Positions 33,819-43,559 of a stretch of 64,000 nucleotides of DNA are shown one piece after another (positions within the stretch are counted from its first letter, which is position 1; the number at the start of each line of letters is the position of its first letter). The DNA comes from Norana najaformis (taxonomy: Eukaryota > Annelida > Clitellata > Crassiclitellata > Hormogastridae). Where the stretch lies: contig OZ029917.1 in the NCBI GenBank assembly GCA_964023275.1, forward strand, positions 30,828,005 through 30,892,004. Direction: 5' to 3'. A program made the position numbers and the translations under genes. Under the pieces are notes generated by a model. It saw only the letters and a program-made list of their open reading frames with translations. It made no database searches and was not told where the DNA came from.

Positions 33819-33988
33819 CGTCCGTCCGTCCGTCCGTCCGTCCGTCCGTCCGTCCGTCCGTCCGTCCGTCCGTCCGTCCGTCCGTCCGTCCGTCCGTCCG
33901 TCCGTCCGTCCGTCCGTCCGTCCGTCCGTCCGTCCGTCCGTCCGTCCGTCCGTCCGTCCGTCCGTCCGTCCGTCCGTCCGTCCGTCCG
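33819..33988. repeat. perfect (CGTC)n microsatellite, about 42 units
   Basis: About 170 bp of uninterrupted CGTC. Frames on both strands are open artefacts (Pro-Ser-Val-Arg and Gly-Arg-Thr-Asp repeats). Confidence 0.97.
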
Positions 33989-34724
33989 CTGTGGTTTGTT
34001 GGTATGCATGCACGTGTGTCGGTCTCCATCCATTCAGCGACGGCTGGACAGATCTCGGATGAGATTTATATCGGGACGAGGTAAATGGACCGTAATCGTT
34101 CGTTGCATGAAAAGCCATATATAAAGATATCTCTCAATTCTCACATGGGACTTAGCACGTACACACATATATCCTATTTATTCAGGAGTCGTGTGTGTGT
34201 ATGTGCGGGTGGGTGGGTGCGTGTGTGTGTGTGTGGCCTCGTAGGTTGCTTGTAGAAAAATTGATCCTATTCACGTAAACACCTTTAGTAACGAGGAGAG
34301 AGAAAGACGCGCATAAGTAAGCAAAGGAGCCACAGTCAAAGCACTTCTCTTGTCCGCAGCTGCTGCAGCTGCTGCATTAGCTTGACGGTTGCTGCTGCTA
34401 TTTGCGGCGAAGCATCTGGACGACCGGCGGGCTTCGTCTTCTAGTCGAACGATCGACCGATTGGCCGACCGACCGACCCGATCCGACCTACCGACCGATC
34501 GACCGACCGACTCCCGTGTGGCCAGACCACAGCTTATGAAAGAAAGCCCTGCAGACCGCAACGATATTCAAGCGTTACATAACTTATTCTAAGTAACTTA
34601 CCTTAATGATTTGCAGCTGAAGTGAAGTGGCCTCATACTTTCAGTACAATAACTTCGGCGGGAACCGAGATTATGGTACCGACGGTTCTACTTTTAGTCT
34701 AATACAAGTACTAGTAAATGTACC
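33989..34724. other. non-coding with (GTGT)/(GGGT) and CGAC-type short repeats
   Basis: GT-rich microsatellite at about 34190-34236, TGC-rich triplets near 34360, and CGAC-type tetranucleotides at about 34445-34512. No gene is recognised. Confidence 0.6.
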
Positions 34725-36495
34725 AAACGCGGTTCCAGGGAGATGTGGTCTGAGGTCAACCGTCTTCGGGGCGCCTCTAGGAATATCCCATAGTCTGAAA
34801 TCGGCATCACTGCCGAGACCTTGTATCAGTATTATGGGGACATGTCAAATTATCTACAATTACCACTTCCCCACTTAAATCTACAACGGTAGTTAGGACC
34901 CATGATGTTTTTGATCAATTCATAATTTTCAAACTGCTCAATAGGGCTGGGCACACAACCACAGGACTTGATGAGATACCCGTGTGGTTTCTGAAAACCT
35001 CTGCACCCATCATAGCTAAACCCCTCACTTTTCTTCTTAACTAATCCATCCTTAGATCCTATGTTTCTCCCCAGTGGAAAAATAGCGTCATCACCCCTGT
35101 TCCCAAGGTTCCAAACCCTACCTCATGTAGCAATTTCCGCCCAATATCTATAACATCAATTCTCTCTCGTTCACTTGGAAAGCTTATTGTTCCAAGATTC
35201 TTCTATACCATTCTTACACAACATTCTCTCAATCATGACTTTGTTGACCAGTATGCATTCCGACCTACCACTCCACATTCTCTCAATCATGACCTCGTTG
35301 ACCAGTATGCATTCCGACCTACCACTCCACATTCTCTCAATCATGACTTCGTTGACCAGTATGCATTCCGACCTACCACTCCACATTCTCTCAATCATGA
35401 CTTCGTTGACCAGTATGCATTCTGACCTACCACTCCACATTCTCTCAATCATGACTTCGTTGACCAGTATGCATTCCGACCTACCACTCCACATTCTCTC
35501 AATCATGACTTCGTTGACCAGTATGCATTCCGACCTACCACTCAACATTCTCTCAATCATGACTTCATTGACCAGTATGCATTCTGATCTACCATTCAAC
35601 ATTCTCTCAATCATGACTTCATTGACCAGTATGCATTCTGACCTACCACTCAACATTCTCTCAATCATGACTTCATTGACCAGTATGCATTCTGATCTAC
35701 CATTCAACATTCTCTCAATCATGACTGTTGACCAGTATGCATTTCGACCTACCACTCCACATTCTCTCAATCATGACTTCATTGACCAGTATGCATTCTG
35801 ACCTACCACTCCACATTCTCTCAATCATGACCTCGTTTACCAGTATGCATTCTGATCTACCACTCAACATTCTCTCAATCATGACTTCATTGACCAGTAT
35901 GCATTCTGATCTACCATTCAACATTCTCTCAATCATGACTGTTGACCAGTATGCATTTCGACCTACCACTCAACATTCTCTCAATCATGACTGTTGACCA
36001 GTATGCATTTCGACCTACCACTCCACATTCTCTCAATCATGACTTCGTTGACCAGTATGCATTCTGACCTACCACTCAACATTCTCTCAATCATGACTTC
36101 GTTGACCAGTATGCATTCCGACCTACCACTCAACATTCTCTCAATCATGACTTCGTTGACCAGTATGCATTCCGACCTACTGGTTGCATCTCTGCAGCTC
36201 TTATTTCTATTACTCGCCATCTGTCTTGAACTGCTCGCTTCTTTCCAATATGTCCATCTCATATCTCTAGACTTATCGAAGGCCTTTGATACAGTAAGAC
36301 ATGACTATCTCGCATAAGTAAAATAAGCTGATAAACTTGTTGATCTTGCTATTCCTTATGTCCTTCCTAACCAACCGGCAACACTGTACCAAGTTCCAAA
36401 ACAATGTCCCTACCTTAGTTGGCATAAATTCCAATATTGTTCAGGGCTCAGATGTGGGTGGGACCAGTGAACTTCCTAATTGCAATATCCTTCAT
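34725..36495 (+). mobile_element. LINE family H RT fragment carrying an internal 54-bp repeat array
   Basis: The plus strand reads TTGLDEIPVWFLKTSAPII, SPQWKNSVITPVPKVPNP, FRPISITSILSRSLGKLIV, then the tandem array, then ALISITRHL, YVHLISLDLSKAFDTVRHDY (motif A) and FLTNRQHCTKFQNNVPTL, stopping before the YADD motif near 36495. This is a non-LTR RT of the CR1/L2 group. The array replaces a single HSLNHDFVDQYAFRPTG-type segment at the fingers/palm junction. Frameshifts occur on both sides, and a deletion removes part of the text after LAIP. The copy is inactive. Confidence 0.88.
35217..36183. repeat. 54-bp minisatellite inside the RT, 18 units
   Basis: Eighteen units of 54 bp, each equal to 18 codons of the RT (HSLNHDFVDQYAFRPTTP), lie head to tail in frame. 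Three units (near 35720, 35938 and 35990) lack 2 bp and shift the frame. Other differences are mostly at CpG sites (CGA to TGA, TTCG to TTCA). Shadow frames on both strands are by-products. Confidence 0.95.
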
Positions 36496-36850
36496 TGTTT
36501 TAACGCGACCGTCGGCGTTCCTTTGATCAGCGGCGGGAAATACTGGACAGCAGGGTGGGGTTGCAAAGAAACAAGGATTTAATTATTAAGTTGAATTAAA
36601 ACATAAATCGCTCAAATACCATAAATAAACTAAGGCCAACTGTATAACTTGAATATATAGGGCTATTGAGAGACACCACGTATGCACTACATTTATTGTT
36701 AGGTTATATTATTATTATTATTATATAACATTTCAAAAGGGATTATGAAATTCTATCATTAATAGTCCGATATAGTACGTATTCTATTGGAATTCGACCC
36801 GGTTTTATCATGTCTAACAAAATTAGAAGATATAAATTAAATATAACTTC

Positions 36851-36892
<42 letters not shown>

Positions 36893-37479
36893 ATTATAAT
36901 TATTTTTTTTACCAAGGTAAGTATAATCCCTTGGTTGTTCAAAAATTTCCGGAGAAAAAGAGAGAGAGGGATTCTGGAACGGCTAATCCTCGTCTGGATT
37001 CGGCACCACAAATGTACCGTGGAAGGGGACTGCATTGAAACGCTGTAATGTTATAGACAAACGTTGAAAAAGGTAACCTGTTTCTCTACCATCTCCGGAT
37101 ATGAGGGACAATATACGCCCCAAGTCTGTGAGAATGGCCCTCGATCAAGATGGCGGACTATGTTTTCGTGGCAGGCGATTTGGTTTTAAACTTCACTTTG
37201 CACACTTCTTAACGTTCTGTTCAAAGGTTCTCAAAGGCTGACATTCACGCAGTTCTGTTGGTCGGTTGTTTTGTCAGGTATTTTCAGGTTTTTCTTGTTT
37301 ATTTGACTCGGTAATTGATGAGGCTTATACTCGTCCATTTCGTGTCGCACTTGTCTGACTGACAAGCCCCCCGTCGGTTTATTGCCCTAGGCTTATACCT
37401 AGGTTTCTGTTTAAGACACTTGGTCTTTCGGTTTTCATTTTCAGCATTGCGAGGCACTCGTTTCTCCTCTTTTTTGTGA
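36496..37479. other. non-coding with (ATT)n microsatellite
   Basis: (TAT)n runs at 36706-36722 and 36856-36890. No gene is recognised. Confidence 0.5.
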
Positions 37480-39823
37480 CTCTTAGACTGTTTGCATGTT
37501 TTCTGGGAAATGAACGGAGAGAGACGACGTTTGTCGTCCTCTGCTGTGTCTTCGCAGAAGCCACACGATACATGCAGTAGTTGCCGGGCCATTAGATTCT
37601 TACACAACAGAGACGGCTGCGTACATTTACATGGACCACGCAATAACCCATGTCCGGGTTCACTAAAGCCCCCCCCCCCTGGAAAGCCTCATAAACCCTA
37701 TTAACCAAAATGTCTCTGCAGCCGCAGACACGGACAGGTTGAAGCCATCACCATTGGTGGATGTGGATGACAAAGAGGACTTATCCTACAAAAGCCAGGA
37801 CCTGCAAAAAGATGTAAATACACATACCTTGACTCATCCAACTTTATCAGGCAGAATACTTAAGCTTATTCCTAAAGCAGCTAGAACTTGTGTAGGGAAG
37901 TTACTTACAGAAATCGTCAATAAGATCGTGGCAGACCCCATGAATTTTGACTCATGGCAAACCATACTCTCTTTTTCAGCCATAATATTGGAACAACCAA
38001 CTAGGGGAGGCAAACGTCACCATTAAACACCGAGTGGAGAGTTTCTATGATGATTGGACTACTAAATTAATGGAAATTTTTCCTCCTGAACCAACTCTTA
38101 AGGTACATCAAAAATCTAAACTGAGTAACGAGCAAGCTATAGCGGCAGCTGTTTCCTCGAAGCTCGAAGATGGTAGGTAATATAAGGGCAGCGGTCAGAA
38201 TCCTGTGTTCAGAGGATAAGCCTGCGCCGATTAATAAGGTTACCTTCGAAGAGCTTTCGATCAAACACTCCAAACACCCAGCGGGGTGCCCCATCATACC
38301 TCCCACCACAAAGGTAACCCCATTCCAAACAACTTCGGACGAGGTACATAGTAACATCCTCTCGTTCCCCGCAGGTTCGGCGGGGGGACCTGATGGCCTG
38401 CGTCCCCAGCACGTCAAAGACTTAATGAATTGTAAAGAAATAGGTCCTGAATTGTGTTCGAGTCTAGCAGCATTATTTAACCTTTTATTAGCAGGCTCCT
38501 GTCCAGCGGACATTCAACCTATACTTTTTGGTGGCACCCTGTTCGCGTTAAGTAAAAAATCGGGTGGCTTGCGTCCAATTGTAATTGGCTACTATCGGCG
38601 TAGACTGGCCTCCAAGTGCGCAAATAAGTTTGCCCTATCTAAGTCTTCACCATTCTTTGGTAGTAAACAGGTAGGAGTGGGAACCCCCGGAGGTGGGGAG
38701 GCTGCAGTGCACTCGGTTAGGCGCTTTTTAGAAGACATGCCAGGTGGCTCGATACTGGTTAAACTTGACTTTGCTAACGCATTTAATAGCTTGTACAGAG
38801 ATCACATGCTGAACTCATTAGCAGACATCCTTCCGGAGTTACTACCGTTTGTCAATCTAGTCTATAGTTCTGCCACGGAACTAAAATTCAGCCATTTCTC
38901 CATTTCTTCTGAAGTAGGTCCACAGCAGGGGGACCCTTTGGGCCCACTCTTGTTTTGTCTCCAATTACAACACATCTTGGAACAGTTATCTTCGGACCTG
39001 GTGATAGGATACTTGGACGACTTATCCCTGGGGGGCGATGCACCCACAGTGGCAGCTGACGTAAGTTTCATAGAACAGGCGTGTAATTCTTTAGGCCTAC
39101 GCCTTAATCATACAAAATGTGAAATTATTTCACATTCACAGTTTGCGAATAGCCATGCTTCTTTGAGTAGCTTCACTCAAACCAAACCGGAGAGCGCTGT
39201 ACTATTAGGAGCGCCACTATGTACTGCAGAGGCTCTTTCTGCCTGCTTAGAGTCTCGTTGTGCTGAACTTTCGCTGGCAATTTCCAGATTGTTGACCATA
39301 GCTAAACATGATGCCTTAGTGCTCCTCAGGACCACATTTAGTTCACCCAAGTTATTGCACACTTTGAGATGTTGCCCGTGTGTGGGTCACCCGTTACTGG
39401 AGAGGTATGATCTGCTGCTTCTCTATTTTTAATTTGGCCCTCACAGACCATCAATGACTTCAGGCCTCCCTCCCCATTAAAGCTGGAGGTTTAGGCCTAC
39501 GCTGGGTGTCTTCGCTTGCGCTACCCGCTTTCTTGGCATCCGCTGCAGGCACCCAAATGTTGCAAACTGCCATTCTTCACAAAGGCCAAATATCACCAGA
39601 TTTTCATCTCAACACTATGGTGGAACATTGGTGTGCACTCACCATGACTCCACAACCTAATACTCATCTCTGGCAGAGACAATCCAATGGGATAAACCTC
39701 TATACGAGATATCAAAAACTACACTTATTACCAATAATAACGACGCGTACCACCAGGCACGTCTAAAGGCGGTGTCATCGCCTCATGCCGGGGATTGGTT
39801 ATTTGCCCTCCCCATTAACTCAA
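37480..39823 (+). mobile_element. REL-type LINE (R2/R4-like), N terminus and RT; C-terminal nuclease missing
   Basis: One ORF, broken by frameshifts, can be followed: a Cys/His cluster (HDTCSSCRAI, CVHLHGPRNNPCPG), a linker ending PTRGGKRH, SSKLEDG and AAVRILCSEDKPA, then a long intact RT block (38170-39432) with SAGGPDGLRPQH, LRPIVIG, VKLDFANAFNS (motif A), GPQQGDPLGPLLFC (motif B) and GYLDDLSLGG (catalytic Y-L-D-D). A further segment VSSLALPAFLASAAGTQ follows after a TGG-to-TGA change. GGT-AGGT duplication near 38172 causes one frameshift. The text stops at HAGDWLFALP, where an (ATT)n starts, so the zinc finger and nuclease are absent. Confidence 0.85.
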
Positions 39824-39875
39824 TTATTATTATTATTATTATTATTATCATCATCATCATCATCATCATCATCAT
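39824..39875. repeat. (ATT)n(ATC)n junction between two REL-type LINEs
   Basis: ATT triplets pass into ATC triplets. On the minus strand this reads (GAT)n(AAT)n and is the 3' tail of the minus-strand element. Confidence 0.93.
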
Positions 39876-40765
39876 CGTCCTATATGTTCATAGTAGAGTT
39901 CCGGAGAAGCAGATGACGTTCCCACGCTGGACAGCCACTGAGAGTCTTTGAAGCAGGTAGCTGGTCTTCAGTGGATCGTGGGTTGCCTTTGTCATCCTTC
40001 GTCCTAACTCCCGCACAAATTCCAATCCTTCCGTACTCCATGCGCCGCTGGTCTCCAGTGCGACCGCCACAAAAGAGTGGGTTTGGGCTATAGTGGCGTA
40101 TTTTAGCCTTTTGGCTGAGACTGCACGGTTTGCAGCTTCATTTGGTCCGGTTGAAGTAAAACCTAGATGTGACGCTGCAAATGTGTCAGAAACTGTCACA
40201 TCCCATGTAAGACACCTTCCGCGAGACCACGGGATAAGAATCATGCCATCCGGTCGTTTGCCATCTTCCCTGGTGAGTCCCAACGGTTCTTTCTGAGCAG
40301 GGATGTTCGCTCTGGTAAGTGCTCTCCATATAATGTCGTTGAGCATGTTATGGCGTTGTTGTCTGCCAGCACTCTTTCTGCAGACCAGACCGTGAAGTCC
40401 TCTAGCGGCGACCCTTTCGCCACAGAGGAGCCAGCATCCAATCCCCAGAGTGTGGTGCTTGAGAGGCCAAGAGACGAGCGCGGTCTAGTGGGATGTGGCT
40501 CGCACGATGTGGTTCCCAGTCGCATTCCAACCGCGGTCCGTATCACCTCATCCGAAAGACGGAGTTCCAATGCGGTTACTGGAGGAGCCAGCATCCAATC
40601 CCCAGGGTGTGGTGCTTGAGAGGCCAAGAGACGAGCGCGGTCTAGTGGGTTGTTCGCAGACTCATGTAAGCTCGCCGACGCCTTGCTTGTCCAGCGACTG
40701 TCCCATTCCCTTTGTTGATGAGCTGATGATCCAGTTGGTGGTTCTGCACCCGTGAAGACCATCCA
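39876..40765 (-). mobile_element. REL-type LINE, C-terminal zinc finger and restriction-like endonuclease
   Basis: The minus strand carries HPGDWMLAPPVTALELRLSD, then a zinc-binding segment LLCGERVAARGLHGLVC, GRQQRHNMLNDIIWRAL, and a PD-(D/E)XK-type nuclease: DGKRPDGMILIPWSRGRCL followed by TWDVTVSDTF, and finally LGRRMTK and YLLQRLSVAVQRGN. The RPD and WDVT signatures correspond to the REL nuclease of R2/R4-type LINEs. The frame ends at a TGA about 10 nt before the (GAT)n(AAT)n tail, so the 3' UTR is almost absent. A 157-bp duplication disrupts the region before the zinc finger. It is 5'-truncated at an (AAT)n tract. Confidence 0.85.
40425..40650. repeat. partial tandem duplication, 157-bp offset
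   Basis: About 69 bp at 40425-40493 recur almost unchanged at 40582-40650. The duplication lies inside the REL-type LINE and puts the second copy in another frame. Confidence 0.85.

Positions 40766-40768
<3 letters not shown>

Positions 40769-40809
<41 letters not shown>
40769..40809. repeat. (TTA)n microsatellite
   Basis: About 41 bp of perfect TTA at the 5' edge of the minus-strand REL-type LINE, mirroring the ATT tract at its 3' edge. Confidence 0.95.
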
Positions 40810-41694
40810 GTCTAGATACATAGACGCGTGCAAACCATGCACTACAGAAGTGATCAAACTGGAGGTAGATCTAAATATCGGTCATCGGTCGATGGGAACC
40901 TAAAGTCTGATCCAGCGTTTCATGCGTGGACTTTGTTTCAGGCAAGCACAGAAGATTCACCATTCTTTTCTTCCATCACTAAAGGGTTTTCTATATACAG
41001 CATACACGCATATATTTTGTCTTTTAGCGCTTAACATCTCCTATAGATTTCTATACATATAATTATATTTGCTGAATATATATAATATATATATCTCGCA
41101 CGCAATTTAGCCATATAGACGATTAATGAATAAACCGTAAAAGCCACGATGTATGTATGTATGTGCATATATATAGATATATCGTATAGTAGTTTCCTGC
41201 AACTGCTGAACACTCTTGATGTGGCTGTAGACGTGTTTAACGGTGCATGATATGAGAAACTATCTCCCTGGATCTATGCATGCACAGCAGGGAATTATAT
41301 GCATACAGCCAAATACTCATAACACCGCGTAATGTATATGTTAATACGTATCTGTTTGTTTACAACCAGCAGCCGAACAGAACGAATTCATTTCGAATAC
41401 TTCATTAAAGACATTTTTCACTTCCGCATTTTCCAAATTTTGTTAGCTATAATAATTGTAGACCAGATTAGCAGTTTGATAAGTTAGATAACGTAGTAGT
41501 GTTCGAATGATAGCACACTGGCCATTCACCGTTGTGAAAGAGATATTAATCACGTGCCTTTCCAAAGAACGACCATCTTACGACACATCTGCCCAAAAGC
41601 TACTTAAATATCAGGAAAATGGTCTAATCACAGGACGCAATGGAAAGCTTTCACAGTTCCAAGGTGTTTTCTTAGCAGCCGAGTACACATTAGC
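40810..41694. other. unassigned non-coding stretch
   Basis: AT-rich, with a short (TATG) run near 41150. No gene is recognised. Confidence 0.4.
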
Positions 41695-41938
41695 CCACAC
41701 TGGGACCATTGCTGGCCACCAGTGGCATCATGCGGGCCCACACTGGGCCCATAGCTGGCCACCAGTGGCATCATGCGGGCCCACACTGGGTCCATAACTG
41801 GCTACCAGCTACCACCAGTGGCGTCACGCGGGCCCGCAGTAAGCCCATAGCTGGCTACCAGTGGCATCATGCGGACCCACACTGGGCCCATAGCTGGCCA
41901 CCAACGGCATCGTGCGGAACGGCATTGGGCCCAACAGC
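41695..41938. repeat. 43-bp minisatellite, about 5.5 units
   Basis: The unit starts CCCACACTGGGCCCATAGCT and ends GGCATCATGCGGG. The third unit has a 10-bp internal duplication (CTACCAGCTACCACCAG). Units 4 and 5 are more diverged and the last is truncated. Confidence 0.92.
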
Positions 41939-42719
41939 CCGCATGGGTATAATAGCTGTCGAACCATGGAAACCGCAGCATGTGTAAATGTTTCCTGTCA
42001 TAGATTGATGTCGATGCGTTACAGCTTCTTCTGAAAGATCGTTGGACCAGAGTCACGCAGAAGAAGCGAGAGCACTCGTCGGACGAACACTGCTCAAGGA
42101 ATTCAGTGTATAAGCCTTTCCCTCAATGCCATGCAGATCATCGCAGAAAATGGAGCTCAAGCGTGCACAGTGCTTTTGTGCTTAAATCGAATCTCAAAGA
42201 TCATGATCATCTTAGATCACGTCAGACTCAGTGCGTTGCAATGCCGTCTACTGTTCTATGGAAACTCTTCATACAATAGGTTTTTCTATCATGTGCTTTG
42301 GGTTAAGTCCATCTTCAAACCGATTCCAACCTCATCTGCTGCTTAGCTACTTAGTAACGTCTCTCAATTCGACTGCAGGATGCCCTAATAGCCAACTGGT
42401 AGACGATCCTTCAAATGGGGTAAATCCATTCTGTGCAGAACTATGTTTGGGACATTCGGATGGTATACGTAACTAGTTAGCTACATCGGTAATCAAGGCA
42501 ATAATTAAACTTCTTGTGCATACATTGATTTTATATAAGCTTCACTTGATGATAACCGTCTTGATCTGACATTTTAGTTCACACCCACAGGCACACACAC
42601 ATACACACAAATACACACACACACGCTTCGACTGCTGTCGGGCGCTTTGGAGGCAGGAAGAGCCCGGTTCCGCTTCGGGTGGGGATTCGAATCTCGGTCA
42701 GTTGACCCTGCCAGCTGAC
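41939..42719. other. unassigned, with a (CA)n tract
   Basis: (CA)n-rich DNA at 42584-42624. No gene is recognised in this stretch. Confidence 0.45.
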
Positions 42720-43105
42720 TGCAAAAACCTTCCAAAAACCTGCCCCACCACTCTGGAATAAACTCCCCCAGAACTGCGACAGTTATCTGACCCATCATAC
42801 AAACTCATACTCCACCGCTTGCAATTTCTGCATTGGTCTTTCACTCGGACTGAAAACACTCCTCTTTCACAGATCCTACCCCGATTCCTGTCCTTATTTC
42901 TCCATTCCAATCCCAAACATCACCCACCTTTGCCGTCTAACTGCCTGCCTACCTGCCTCTTGGATCTTGACCTGGAACCGAACCCTTTTGTCTATCGATT
43001 TGGTTTTGACTGAGCGCCTGTGAATAAGCTGGTCCTCGTGACGTGGCTTTCGTTGGGCGCTATAGAAAGCTTGAGATTACGATTACGATTATTACGATTC
43101 TTCGC
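42720..43105 (+). mobile_element. LINE family A 3' end
   Basis: Frameshifted C-terminal text PHHSGINSPRTATVI and PPLAISALVFHS is followed by the family A 3' UTR and a GATTACGATTACGATT tail near 43075-43100. 5'-truncated. Confidence 0.85.
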
Positions 43106-43559
43106 CACAATAAATCTGAGTCTTTACTGCTCAGCACTGAACTACGCCGTAGGGCAGGAGGCCCATGCGCAAGAAGATGACTCATTATATCTACACCAGA
43201 TGGTCGATTAGCTGATTTCGTGGCTCCCAAGCTGGAAGCTCCGGCTCTGATGAGCAAATCTGGGTCCATTTGTTCCCCCTCGACTGAATGCTCTTTCCTC
43301 CCTCCTGTGGCTTACCTGGAATCATTACGGTTAGTGCCTTCTGTCCTAATTAAGCGCTCCACAAGTTTAATTAGTAATGAGTGGCGCTCTATGAATTCCC
43401 CTCTTAACAGCGAGTGGCTCTCAATTACGGGCGAGTGGCTCTCCCAAAATCATTCCTGTAGGAGTGATTGGCGCTCCATAAGTTCTCCTTTCAAGAGCAA
43501 GCGGCTCACGATACTATTCCTGTAGGTAGCCTACGATTAGTGCTGCATAAATTCACTTT
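43106..43559. other. unassigned stretch with weak GTGGCGCTC-type internal repetition
   Basis: Variants of GAGTGGCTCTC and TTCCTGTAGG recur several times between about 43370 and 43530, suggesting an old degraded tandem repeat just before the satellite. No gene is recognised. Confidence 0.45.

Noticed and set aside
35171..36262. Repetitive 18-residue protein frames on both strands
   Set aside because: These are shadow frames of the 54-bp array; only the frame reading HSLNHDFVDQYAFRPTT has meaning, as RT text.
37480..40765. One REL-type LINE whose 3' half was inverted
   Set aside because: The two halves overlap by about 50 codons but are strongly diverged there, and each side has its own boundary, so two separate insertions fit better.
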